A stretch of DNA of 14,050 nucleotides from Bifidobacterium breve. GTDB taxonomy: Bacteria > Actinomycetota > Acidimicrobiia > Acidimicrobiales > Ilumatobacteraceae. Of this stretch, positions 1-6,451 are shown in pieces (position 1 is the stretch's first letter; each line of letters opens with the position of its first letter). The stretch spans positions 1 through 14,050 of the forward strand of contig CALPPJ020000009.1 in NCBI GenBank assembly GCA_943325425.2, written 5' to 3'. The notes beneath the pieces were generated by a model. The model was not told where the DNA came from. It searched no databases and saw only the letters and a list, made by a program, of their open reading frames with translations. A program made the translations under genes and the position numbers.

Positions 1-28
1 AGACGCGCTCGAAAGAGCAGCGCCGACT

Positions 29-61
29 GGGCCGGTGTCATCGGGGGGTTGACACCGGCCC
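29..61. terminator. Perfect 12-bp hairpin, possible terminator
   Basis: Arms 29-40 (GGGCCGGTGTCA) and 50-61 (TGACACCGGCCC) are exact reverse complements around a 9-nt G-rich loop. No clear T-tract follows on the plus strand, so it is not a textbook intrinsic terminator, but actinobacterial terminators often lack one. It lies between whatever gene precedes the window and the gene starting at 127. A reading frame entering from base 2 stops at 50-52, inside the right arm, so the hairpin may end that upstream gene. The structure is seen; the terminator role is inferred. Confidence 0.5.
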
Positions 62-126
62 TGTCGCATTCTCGGATGTTTTCACGGCTCGCAATTTTTG
101 CCTGATCGACTGACACACTGTCGAGC

Positions 127-993
127 GTGAGTCGCACTTATGACACCGTTTCGTTCTTATCTGATCTTGGCTATGAGTCAGAACACGTTGGAGTCGTGAA
201 GGCGGTGTTGCGCGAGTCTGCAGCGCATGTTGTAGTGATTGATCTCACTCATGGCATTGCTCCGTTTGATACGCGTGGTGCGTCGTTGTCGTTGGCTCGC
301 GCGGTTCCGTATCTCACTGAAGGAATTGTGATTGCGGCAGTTGATCCGGGTGCAGCGTTTGATCGTCGACTTGTTGCTGTTGAAGTTGCAGGTGGAGCAG
401 GAATCTTTATTGGTCCTGATAACGGAGTGTTGGCGCCAGGAGTTGCGCTTGCTGGTGGTGCCGAGCGCGCTGTGGTTTTAGATCGTGATGAGTTGCATCT
501 TGCTTCACCCGGTGCAACATTTGTGGCACGTGATGTGTTTGCGCCAATCGCTGCCTTATTGGCGAATGGTGAAGATCTCTTTGATATCGGCACCGAAATT
601 GATTCGTCGCTGTTGTTACCTGGTCTCGTGCCGATTCCGCGCGAAGAGAACGGTGGCTTCGAATGTGAAGTGCTGTGGGTTGATCGCTTTGGTAACTGTC
701 AACTCAATGTGAGCCTTGATGATCTCGAAACTTCTTGGGCTGCTCCCGTTGACCGCGTTCGAGTTTCATTTGGTGAGACCACCCGTAACTTTGTTGTGGC
801 GCGGTCGTACGCCGAATTGGGTCAAGGTGCTGTCGGGTTAGTCATTGATTCTTCTGGACTGTTGTGCGTTGCCGTTGATAGCGGATCAGCGACCGAGCAA
901 TTGGGATTGGGTGTGGGTCAGCAAGTCACTTTGCAACCGGGCGGTCTTGAGCCAACCGTTTCGACCCCAGTCACCCTTCGCCCATCCCTCTAA
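127..993 (+). CDS. SAM hydroxide adenosyltransferase family protein (DUF62)
   Basis: A 288-residue protein of the DUF62 / SAM chlorinase-fluorinase superfamily. Characterised members split S-adenosylmethionine with water into adenosine and methionine; halogenase relatives use halide. Family landmarks in order: FLSDLGYESEHVGVVK (10-25, usually TDFG..D.YVG..K), VIDLTHGIAPFD (37-48), VDPG with a following Arg (72-81), IGPDNGVL (95-102), RDVFAPIAA (135-143) and the C-terminal-domain motif VDRFGN (185-190). Length is typical for a soluble cytoplasmic member. GTG 127 is chosen because the first conserved block begins about 10 residues later; there is no Shine-Dalgarno, and CACACT at 114-119 may be a weak -10 box for a leaderless start. 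Oddity: the block usually read FHGRD is FVARD (132-136), so the histidine of the Asp-Arg-His triad is replaced by valine. It is not a clear halogenase either. Family assignment is firm; the reaction is not. Confidence 0.87.
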   Translation: MSRTYDTVSFLSDLGYESEHVGVVKAVLRESAAHVVVIDLTHGIAPFDTRGASLSLARAVPYLTEGIVIAAVDPGAAFDRRLVAVEVAGGAGIFIGPDNGVLAPGVALAGGAERAVVLDRDELHLASPGATFVARDVFAPIAALLANGEDLFDIGTEIDSSLLLPGLVPIPREENGGFECEVLWVDRFGNCQLNVSLDDLETSWAAPVDRVRVSFGETTRNFVVARSYAELGQGAVGLVIDSSGLLCVAVDSGSATEQLGLGVGQQVTLQPGGLEPTVSTPVTLRPSL

Positions 994-1008
994 AACGTAA
1001 ATTTCTTT

Positions 1009-1063
1009 GTGATTCTGGTGCAGGATCGTTGCGTAATACGCAACGATCCTGCACCAGAATCAC
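1009..1063. repeat. Perfect 55-bp palindrome (27-bp arms, 1-nt centre)
   Basis: Bases 1009-1035 are the exact reverse complement of 1037-1063, centred on A1036; the match stops at 1008/1064. In RNA it would form a roughly 25-bp perfect stem with a tiny loop. It begins 15 nt after the stop of the DUF62 gene and ends just before a -10-like box at 1064, so it could terminate the upstream transcript, insulate the next promoter, or extrude as a cruciform. It lacks the T-run of a classic terminator on either side. No second copy is evident in the window. Confidence 0.9.
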
Positions 1064-1069
1064 TATGGT
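1064..1069 (+). promoter_or_regulatory. -10 box TATGGT for leaderless micropeptide mRNA
   Basis: TATGGT fits the TAnnnT pattern and ends exactly 6 nt before ATG 1076, the spacing expected if transcription starts at the A of the start codon. The matching -35 position (about 1041-1046) falls within the right arm of the palindrome and has no good TTGACA match. Confidence 0.5.
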
Positions 1070-1075
1070 TAAGTC

Positions 1076-1159
1076 ATGCGTCCAGCAACCACATTGACGA
1101 TGGCCATTTTGTTAGGTGCGATCTTTGTTGCCGGAATCATTTCGCTCATGCGTTTGTAG
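1076..1159 (+). CDS. Putative 27-residue single-helix membrane micropeptide
   Basis: A short frame from ATG 1076 to TAG 1157-1159 encodes MRPATTLTMAILLGAIFVAG followed by IISLMRL. Residues 7-25 form one hydrophobic helix with Arg at residue 2 near the N-terminus and Arg at residue 26. A TATGGT box six bases upstream suggests a leaderless message. The stop lies 14 nt before the acyl-CoA synthetase ATG, whose ribosome-binding site starts just after it, so the two may be translationally coupled. I do not recognise the peptide. It could be a real membrane micropeptide or a leader peptide affecting the downstream gene. The composition and context argue for coding; length alone cannot prove it. Confidence 0.5.
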   Translation: MRPATTLTMAILLGAIFVAGIISLMRL

Positions 1160-1162
1160 ATC

Positions 1163-1167
1163 AGGAG
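1163..1167 (+). promoter_or_regulatory. Shine-Dalgarno AGGAG deciding the synthetase start
   Basis: AGGAG lies 6 nt before ATG 1174. It selects that codon over the upstream in-frame GTG at 1009, which sits inside the palindrome and would add 55 residues unlike any AMP-ligase N-terminus. Confidence 0.75.
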
Positions 1168-1173
1168 CCCGCA

Positions 1174-2679
1174 ATGAACTTGGCATCGATCATTGATTCA
1201 CACGCCGCTCACGTTCCTGCTTTCATCAGTCAGGGTCGCACCACCACGTACGGAGAACTTCGCGAACAGGTTGAAGGTTTTCGCGGCTCACTAATGAACC
1301 TTGGCGTGAAGGCCGGTGACCGAGTCGCGATGGTCTGCGGTAATGGGCGAGGTTTCGTCATCGCCTACTTAGCAACAATTGGTGCCGGCGCGATTGCGGT
1401 TCCACTTAACCCGCTGAGCCCAAGCCCCGAACTTGAATCTGAATTGATCAGTGTTGATCCAATCGCGGTCATCGTTGAACCATCGGGTATTGCGTCTTTT
1501 CAAGGAGTTGATCGATCACGACTGACTTCGCTACGCCACATCATCGTAAACGATCAAACCAGTGGAACATCGTTGAGTGGCGATATTGCGCTTCATGTGT
1601 TTGATGATCTTTTAAATGGTCCTCCTACAAAATGGGTCAGCCTTCCGGCACCAACTCCAGCGGTTCTTATCTTTACGAGTGGCACCGCCGGCTCACCAAG
1701 GGCCGCAACTTTGTCGCATGGCAACCTGCTTGAAAATATCTGTCAAAACAATTCGACAAGTGATCACATCAAAGAGGGCGACGTAGTTTTTGGTGTGTTG
1801 CCCATGTTTCACATCTTTGGACTCAACGTTGTCCTAGGAATGTCACTGATGGCTGGCGCGTGCGTCGTGCTCATTCAACGATTCGATCCAGTTACTGCAG
1901 TTGAAACCATCATTGAACGCAAAATCACCATTGTTCCTGGTGCACCTCCGGTGTGGATTGCAATCTCTTTGATGGAAGATGTCAATGCCTCGGCATTTGC
2001 GACGGTTCGCATGGCACTCACCGGCGCGGCCCGCATGCCTGAAGATGCTGCCGAGCGTTTGAAGCGCAAATTCAATATTGATTTACGTGAGGGATACGGA
2101 CTCACCGAAGCCGCACCAGTTGTGACAAGTTCTGTCGGTATTGAACCTCGACGAGGGTCGGTTGGTCGCGCAGTTGAAGGCCTCGAAGTGCGAGTCGTTG
2201 ACACTGAAGGCAACGATGTCCCAGTTGGTGATAGTGGTGAAGTTCTTGTCAAAGGCCCAAATGTGTTTGTGGGCTACTGGAATGACCCGGTGACAACGGC
2301 ACGAGTGATTGATGAAGATGGTTGGCTTCACACTGGTGACATCGCGATGGTCGATGATGACGGCTACCTGTATCTCGTTGACCGCGCGAAAGATTTGATA
2401 ATCGTCTCGGGATTCAATGTGTATCCCGCCGAGGTTGAAGAAGTATTGAAGCGTCACTCGGCGGTGCTTGAAGCAGGTGTTATCGGTGTTCCTCACCCAA
2501 CAACTGGTGAAGCAGTGAAAGCGTTTGTGGTGTTACACAAGGGTGCAAGTGTTGACGAAGATGCACTGATTGATCATTGCCATGATCATGTGGCGCGCTA
2601 CAAGTGTCCGAACAAAGTGTTGATCGTGGACGAACTACCGCGCAATACCTTCGGAAAGTTGTTGCGCCGGGCGTTGTGA
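1174..2679 (+). CDS. Long-chain-fatty-acid-CoA ligase-like AMP-dependent synthetase
   Basis: A 501-residue ANL-superfamily enzyme expected to activate a carboxylic acid to its acyl-AMP and transfer it to CoA. Visible motifs: the phosphate-binding loop FTSGTAGSPRAATLSH (167-182); MFHIFGL (211-217); GYGLTEAAP (308-316, the YGxTE motif); WLHTGD (384-389); the hinge region DRAKDLIIVSGFNVYPAEVE (403-422); and a C-terminal ELPRNTFGKLLRRAL whose Lys495 is the expected catalytic lysine. The N-terminal domain spans about 1-400, the mobile domain 400-501. The length and motifs match FadD-type medium- or long-chain ligases, but chain length cannot be read. Oddity: the usual Pro-Lys-Gly of the phosphate loop is Pro-Arg-Ala. 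The gene is behind the micropeptide and overlaps the convergent membrane-protein gene by 45 bp. Other carboxylates, such as aromatic acids, remain possible. Confidence 0.9.
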   Translation: MNLASIIDSHAAHVPAFISQGRTTTYGELREQVEGFRGSLMNLGVKAGDRVAMVCGNGRGFVIAYLATIGAGAIAVPLNPLSPSPELESELISVDPIAVIVEPSGIASFQGVDRSRLTSLRHIIVNDQTSGTSLSGDIALHVFDDLLNGPPTKWVSLPAPTPAVLIFTSGTAGSPRAATLSHGNLLENICQNNSTSDHIKEGDVVFGVLPMFHIFGLNVVLGMSLMAGACVVLIQRFDPVTAVETIIERKITIVPGAPPVWIAISLMEDVNASAFATVRMALTGAARMPEDAAERLKRKFNIDLREGYGLTEAAPVVTSSVGIEPRRGSVGRAVEGLEVRVVDTEGNDVPVGDSGEVLVKGPNVFVGYWNDPVTTARVIDEDGWLHTGDIAMVDDDGYLYLVDRAKDLIIVSGFNVYPAEVEEVLKRHSAVLEAGVIGVPHPTTGEAVKAFVVLHKGASVDEDALIDHCHDHVARYKCPNKVLIVDELPRNTFGKLLRRAL

Positions 2680-3393
2680 TTGTTTGGGCTGATTTGAAGC
2701 CACTAAGAAACCACTAAACAGCACGACAATTCCGACTAGCAATGTGATGGCGAAGGCGCGATCTTCGCCCATACGACCGGCCAAGGTTCCACTTCCTGAT
2801 AACACCAAAGTGCCGAGGGCGATAAGTGAATTACTGGTGGCATGCCGACGCGCGTTGGTGATGTGTCGTTTTGCTTCGCCGACTGCGGGGATTTGACCAC
2901 GCGTCACGCGAATGATTGACCAAATAGCGCCAACAATGATCACTAGTGCTGCGACGCCCGAACCAACTGCCGCGAAAACCCGTGGGGCGACTCCAAACAG
3001 TTCACTGCCTTGTGGCATCGTTTGCTCTCCGAGGTCGCTTGATTTAGTTGGAGCGATCAGCACCACACCAACTGCGACTCCTGACAATGTGATCAGCCAT
3101 TGTTTGGTGATGTAACCAATACGCGGACCGAACAACAAATAGACAGTGCCGAGCGCGAGCCACGGAACATTCAGTACTGCACCAGCTAAAAAGAAAATGC
3201 GGAATGAACCAAGACTCCACCCGCGGGCTTCGGCCCACCAAAGAGCGAACGAACCAACCGCAAATAACAGAAGCGAAAAACTCCACGCACCATCGTGTGG
3301 GCGCCGGCGTCGTAACCAGCGATCAAAAGTTGAAATGCTGAAAGCGAGAGCGACCAAGGTTGCAGCAGCGCCGAGAGCAGCATTCAGTGTCAC
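2635..3393 (-). CDS. Seven-helix membrane protein of unknown function
   Basis: A 252-residue protein not recognised by family. Hydrophobic segments lie at about 3-23, 38-55, 64-88, 98-115, 138-161, 187-205 and 213-233. A basic run after helix 1 (RWLRRRRPH, 25-33) suggests that loop is cytoplasmic. A charged loop with Lys, Arg and His (161-186) lies between helices 5 and 6, and the C-terminal tail is polar and Gln-rich. It starts with GTG at 3393; TAATCT (3405-3400 on this strand) ends 6 nt upstream, so the message is probably leaderless. The 3' end runs antisense into the last 15 codons of the synthetase. It diverges from rex with a 145-bp spacer. A sensor or transporter role is possible but nothing in the sequence shows it. 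Confidence 0.75.
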   Translation of the reverse strand: MTLNAALGAAATLVALAFSISTFDRWLRRRRPHDGAWSFSLLLFAVGSFALWWAEARGWSLGSFRIFFLAGAVLNVPWLALGTVYLLFGPRIGYITKQWLITLSGVAVGVVLIAPTKSSDLGEQTMPQGSELFGVAPRVFAAVGSGVAALVIIVGAIWSIIRVTRGQIPAVGEAKRHITNARRHATSNSLIALGTLVLSGSGTLAGRMGEDRAFAITLLVGIVVLFSGFLVASNQPKQSQRPAQQLSEGIAR

Positions 3394-3399
3394 ACTGTG

Positions 3400-3405
3400 A
3401 GATTA
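3400..3405 (-). promoter_or_regulatory. -10 box TAATCT for the membrane-protein gene
   Basis: Read on the minus strand, TAATCT is followed by 6 nt (CACAGT) and then GTG at 3393, the leaderless geometry seen at several other starts here. No convincing -35 box is visible. Confidence 0.5.
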
Positions 3406-3525
3406 GAGCAGAGTGGGCGGCAAGGGAGTGGGCGTCCCGTGATCTGTGGTGACAGCGGTGACCAATGACCATCGTTTATCAACAGGTTTGAGTGACGAGA
3501 ACTCGCCACTTCTCGTGGTGACGCG

Positions 3526-3531
3526 TAGCGT
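3526..3531 (+). promoter_or_regulatory. -10 box TAGCGT for rex
   Basis: TAGCGT ends 7 nt before ATG 3539, so transcription could begin at the start codon. This favours ATG 3539 over an in-frame GTG at 3446. No TTGTGAA...TTCACAA Rex operator is visible around it. Confidence 0.5.
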
Positions 3532-3538
3532 TTTCACT

Positions 3539-4219
3539 ATGGCCGAACGCCCCCGACGCCGAATTCCTGATGCGACAGTTGCCAGATTGCCGATTTATCT
3601 TCGGATACTTCACGATCTCGCCGAAAATGAAACAACCGGAATCTCTTCTGAACAACTTGCTGAACTTGCTGCAGTCAATGCCGCCAAAGTGCGTAAAGAT
3701 TTGAGTTATCTCGGAAGCTACGGAACCCGTGGCATCGGATACGAAGTTCGTTACTTGGTTTTTCAGATTGAGCGAGAACTTGGACTCAATCATGAATGGC
3801 CCGTGATCATCGTTGGTGCGGGCAATTTGGGTCAAGCACTGTCGGGCTATGGCGGGTTTGGGCAAAAGGGATTTCCGGTCGCCGGAGTCGTCGACATTGA
3901 TCCCGTCAAAATTGGCGGAGTGGTCGGCGGAGTACGGGTGCGCCACATTGATGAACTACCCCAGGTCGTGGCTTCTCGCCAAGTGTCGATCGGAGTCATT
4001 GCGGTTCCTGCTGATGCGGCCCAAGATGCGGCCGAGCGCCTAGTCAAGGCCGGAATCACTAGTATTTTGAACTTTTCGCCCGCGGTTTTGACCCTTCCCT
4101 TCGGAATTACGGTCCGAACGGTCGATTTAGCCCTCGAATTGCAGATTTTGAGCTATCACGAGCAGCAACGTCAGACCCGCCAAGCCGCTATCGCCTCATC
4201 TAAGAGCGCCAGCGCCTAG
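3539..4219 (+). CDS. rex: Redox-sensing transcriptional repressor Rex
   Basis: A 226-residue Rex: a cytoplasmic dimeric repressor that binds NADH or NAD+ and leaves DNA when NADH rises. The N-terminal winged helix covers about 1-85 and contains the family signature VRKDLSYLGSYGTRGIGYEV (51-70). The Rossmann nucleotide-binding domain follows, with VIIVGAGNLGQAL (89-101) and the acidic VVDIDP (117-122). The tail after about 200 is the domain-swapped helix used in dimerisation (LQILSYHEQQ). ATG 3539 gives the normal family length and a start just before the winged helix; the upstream GTG 3446 would add 31 non-conserved residues. It heads the hem cluster, as rex-hemACD does in Streptomyces coelicolor, where Rex also controls respiratory genes. 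Control of hem and cytochrome genes here is inferred from that parallel. Confidence 0.95.
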   Translation: MAERPRRRIPDATVARLPIYLRILHDLAENETTGISSEQLAELAAVNAAKVRKDLSYLGSYGTRGIGYEVRYLVFQIERELGLNHEWPVIIVGAGNLGQALSGYGGFGQKGFPVAGVVDIDPVKIGGVVGGVRVRHIDELPQVVASRQVSIGVIAVPADAAQDAAERLVKAGITSILNFSPAVLTLPFGITVRTVDLALELQILSYHEQQRQTRQAAIASSKSASA

Positions 4220-4274
4220 TTCAGAAGTCGGTTGAAATCCCATGCGCATAGGTACCTCAAAAGGTCATAGGGAA

Positions 4275-4280
4275 TAAGGT
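4275..4280 (+). promoter_or_regulatory. -10 box TAAGGT for hemA
   Basis: TAAGGT ends 7 nt before GTG 4288, in the 68-bp rex-hemA spacer. It suggests hemA has its own leaderless promoter besides any read-through from rex. No clear -35 element is visible. Confidence 0.5.
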
Positions 4281-4287
4281 AATAGCC

Positions 4288-5550
4288 GTGTCGATCGTCG
4301 TCTTCGGGGTGAATCACCGGACTGGACCCCTTTCCTTGTTGGAGCGGGTCACTATTGCCGACGACGCAATTGCCAAGACCGTGCACGGCTTGATGGCACG
4401 ACCCAACATTCGTGAAGTTGTTGTGTTGTCAACATGTAACCGCACCGAGGTGTACGCGGTCGCTGAAAAATTCCACGGTGCCTACGGTGACTTGCGCGAT
4501 TTCTTCTGCGACCTTGGTGGGTTCTCAGCCGACGAACTTATTCCTCATGTTTATAGCCAGCACGATGATGCTGCGATCAGTCACCTGTTTGAAGTTGCTT
4601 CGGGTCTCGATTCGGCGGTGCTTGGTGAGAGCGAAATTCTTGGACAGGTGCGCACAGCGTGGGAACGCTCTCAGCGTGAAGGCGGAGCGCTCTCAACTTT
4701 AAATCTCTTGTTCCGCCACGCAATTGAAACTGGTAAGCGTGCTCGGACCGAAACTTCAATCGGTCGTCACACCTCAAGTGTGAGTCATGCTGCGGTTGAT
4801 ATGGCGCGCGAAAGCCTTGGCGCAATTGATGGATTGACTGTTCTTGTTGTTGGTGCTGGCGATATGGGCGAAGGCGTCACTGTCGCGTTGGCCGACTCGG
4901 GTGTTGGTCGAGTATTCGTGACGAATCGCACGATCGCCAAAGCGCAGGCGTTGGCTGACCGTGTTAATGGATCGGTCACTGAGTTCTATCGCCTAGCTGA
5001 AACGCTCAGTGAAGCAGATGTTGTCGTCACATGTACTGGCGCAGGTTCAACCGTAATTGACACAAGCATGGTCAAGAATGCGATGGCACAGCGAGCGAAT
5101 CGTCCTTTGTTCATTGTTGATATTGCTGGTCCTCGCGACGTTGATTCTGAAGTGGCCCATATCGATGGCGTGACTTTGCTTGATCTTGACAATTTGCGCG
5201 ACTGGGCTGCTCGTGGTCAAGCGCAACGAGCAACCGAAGCACTCGCTGTTCGCGACATCATCGTGCAGGAAATCGAACGTTTCAATATGGAGACGACTGC
5301 GCGCCAGGCTGCACCGCTGGTTGCGCAATTGCACGAGCGAGCCGAGGCAGTGCGCGCCGCCGAAATAGACCGACAACACAAGAAGTTGTCATCTCTGACA
5401 CCCGAACAGCAAGATGCAGTTGACGCGGTCACTAAAGGAATCGTGGCCAAGTTGTTGCACGATATGTCGGTACGTCTGAAAGATGATGCGGGAACGCCAC
5501 GTGGCGAACGCAACTCTGCGGCTGTTCGCGATCTCTTTGATCTTTCGTAA
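4288..5550 (+). CDS. hemA: Glutamyl-tRNA reductase
   Basis: A 420-residue enzyme of the C5 tetrapyrrole pathway: it reduces glutamyl-tRNA(Glu) with NADPH to glutamate-1-semialdehyde, the committed and usually regulated step. The N-terminal catalytic domain begins SIVVFGVNHRT and carries the nucleophile Cys50 in VVLSTCNRTEVYA; GLDSAVLGESEILGQV (about 106-121) and RHAIETGKRARTETSIG follow. The NADPH-binding domain has VLVVGAGDMGEG (about 185-196). The C-terminal dimerisation domain contains VAKLLHDMSVRLK. The length is typical. GTG 4288 is chosen because the conserved SIVVFGVNH begins at residue 2. The stop is 16 nt before hemC. It hands its unstable product to HemL, encoded downstream in the same cluster. 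Confidence 0.97.
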   Translation: MSIVVFGVNHRTGPLSLLERVTIADDAIAKTVHGLMARPNIREVVVLSTCNRTEVYAVAEKFHGAYGDLRDFFCDLGGFSADELIPHVYSQHDDAAISHLFEVASGLDSAVLGESEILGQVRTAWERSQREGGALSTLNLLFRHAIETGKRARTETSIGRHTSSVSHAAVDMARESLGAIDGLTVLVVGAGDMGEGVTVALADSGVGRVFVTNRTIAKAQALADRVNGSVTEFYRLAETLSEADVVVTCTGAGSTVIDTSMVKNAMAQRANRPLFIVDIAGPRDVDSEVAHIDGVTLLDLDNLRDWAARGQAQRATEALAVRDIIVQEIERFNMETTARQAAPLVAQLHERAEAVRAAEIDRQHKKLSSLTPEQQDAVDAVTKGIVAKLLHDMSVRLKDDAGTPRGERNSAAVRDLFDLS

Positions 5551-5566
5551 TGGTCGTAGCGCATCG

Positions 5567-6448
5567 ATGAGCATCCTTCGTATCGCGACACGTAGTTCGG
5601 CGCAAGCTCGTACTCAATCAACTGCAATTGCTCACTTACTTGAGTCAACACATAGCGGTTTAACAGTTGAACTTGTTTTTGTTGATACCACTGGCGATCA
5701 GAAACAAGATGTGCCCCTGCACACCATCGGTGGTCAAGGCGTGTTTGTGAAAGAGGTTCAGGCGGCCGTTTTGGCTGGTCGTGCCGACATCGCAGTGCAT
5801 AGCGCAAAAGATCTGCCATCAACTCCAGCTGATGGTTTGTGTATTGGTGCATTTGGCCAACGTCGTGATCCCCGTGACGTGTTGGTAGGTCGTGCACTTC
5901 ATGATTTAGCCCAAGGTGCAACGATCGCCACGGGGTCTGTCCGTCGTCGCGCGCAATTGTCGGCGATACGGCCCGATCTTCAATTTGTTGAGCTGCGTGG
6001 CAATATTCCGACCCGACTTGAGAAAATTCCGACGGATGGATCAATCGTGATGGCTGCAGCTGCTCTTGAAATTTTGGGCTGGACAGAACGTATTAATGAG
6101 TACATGGCTGTTGATGTGATGGTGCCAGCAGTTGGCCAAGGTTCTGTTGCAATTGAATGCCGCATTGATGATGAGCAAACGCGCACCATTTTGGCGGCTA
6201 TTGATGATGCGCCTTCACGTCGCGCGGTTGAGCATGAACGAGCGTTCCTTGCTGAATTAGGTAGTGGCTGTTCGTTACCTGTTGGCGCGTACGACGATGG
6301 CGAAAAAATGTTGGTGTATCTGGCATCTGACGATGGCACGAAACATCACTTTGCAACGGTGCCAACTGGATCAGTAGCTTCGCATGACGACTTACTTGTT
6401 GCTTCGCGAGTTGCCGCGCAGGTAGCCCGAGATTTTGTCGCCGGCTGA
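5567..6448 (+). CDS. hemC: Porphobilinogen deaminase (hydroxymethylbilane synthase)
   Basis: A 293-residue cytoplasmic enzyme that joins four porphobilinogens into hydroxymethylbilane using a covalent dipyrromethane cofactor. It begins LRIATRSSAQARTQ, the family N-terminus. HSAKDLPS (78-85) holds the catalytic Asp82; RRRAQL (126-131) and LRGNIPTRLEKI (143-154) are substrate-binding blocks; AVGQGSVAIEC lies at 188-198; and Cys235 in ELGSGCSLPVGAY is the cofactor-attachment cysteine. It is slightly shorter than the usual 300-320 residues, with a short C-terminal domain. ATG 5567 is chosen because the core motif starts at residue 4; an earlier in-frame ATG would overlap hemA by about 70 nt. It lies 16 nt after hemA and 3 nt before hemD, which implies cotranscription. 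Confidence 0.96.
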   Translation: MSILRIATRSSAQARTQSTAIAHLLESTHSGLTVELVFVDTTGDQKQDVPLHTIGGQGVFVKEVQAAVLAGRADIAVHSAKDLPSTPADGLCIGAFGQRRDPRDVLVGRALHDLAQGATIATGSVRRRAQLSAIRPDLQFVELRGNIPTRLEKIPTDGSIVMAAAALEILGWTERINEYMAVDVMVPAVGQGSVAIECRIDDEQTRTILAAIDDAPSRRAVEHERAFLAELGSGCSLPVGAYDDGEKMLVYLASDDGTKHHFATVPTGSVASHDDLLVASRVAAQVARDFVAG

Positions 6449-6451
6449 AAC

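Noticed and set aside
2..52. Tail of an upstream gene, frame from base 2 to TGA 50-52
   Set aside because: Only 16 codons are visible, and the other two forward frames are also open past it, so the true frame and identity cannot be judged.
1009..1063. Palindrome as an insertion-sequence end or attachment site
   Set aside because: No transposase or integrase gene, no flanking direct repeat and no second copy in the window.
1009..1173. GTG 1009 as start of the acyl-CoA synthetase
   Set aside because: It lies inside the perfect palindrome, adds 55 non-family residues, and ATG 1174 has a well-spaced AGGAG.
3390..3400. TCACACTGTGA palindrome near the divergent promoters as a Rex or CRP site
   Set aside because: Half-sites are in the opposite polarity (TCACA...TGTGA) to those operators and the centre is a single base.
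3448..3522. Three GGTGAC hexamers upstream of rex as regulator repeats
   Set aside because: GGTGAC recurs throughout the window, including in coding regions, at about the frequency expected for a hexamer.
3518..3537. GTGA...TCAC pair before rex as a Rex operator
   Set aside because: The half-sites are separated by 12 nt instead of 8 and lack the flanking T/A bases of the Rex consensus.
3446..3538. GTG 3446 as start of rex
   Set aside because: It would add 31 residues before the winged helix; ATG 3539 gives normal length and a TAGCGT box 7 nt upstream.
5217..6044. 275-codon minus-strand frame across the hemA-hemC junction
   Set aside because: It is antisense to two firmly identified genes, with Cys/Arg/Ser-rich composition typical of a shadow frame.
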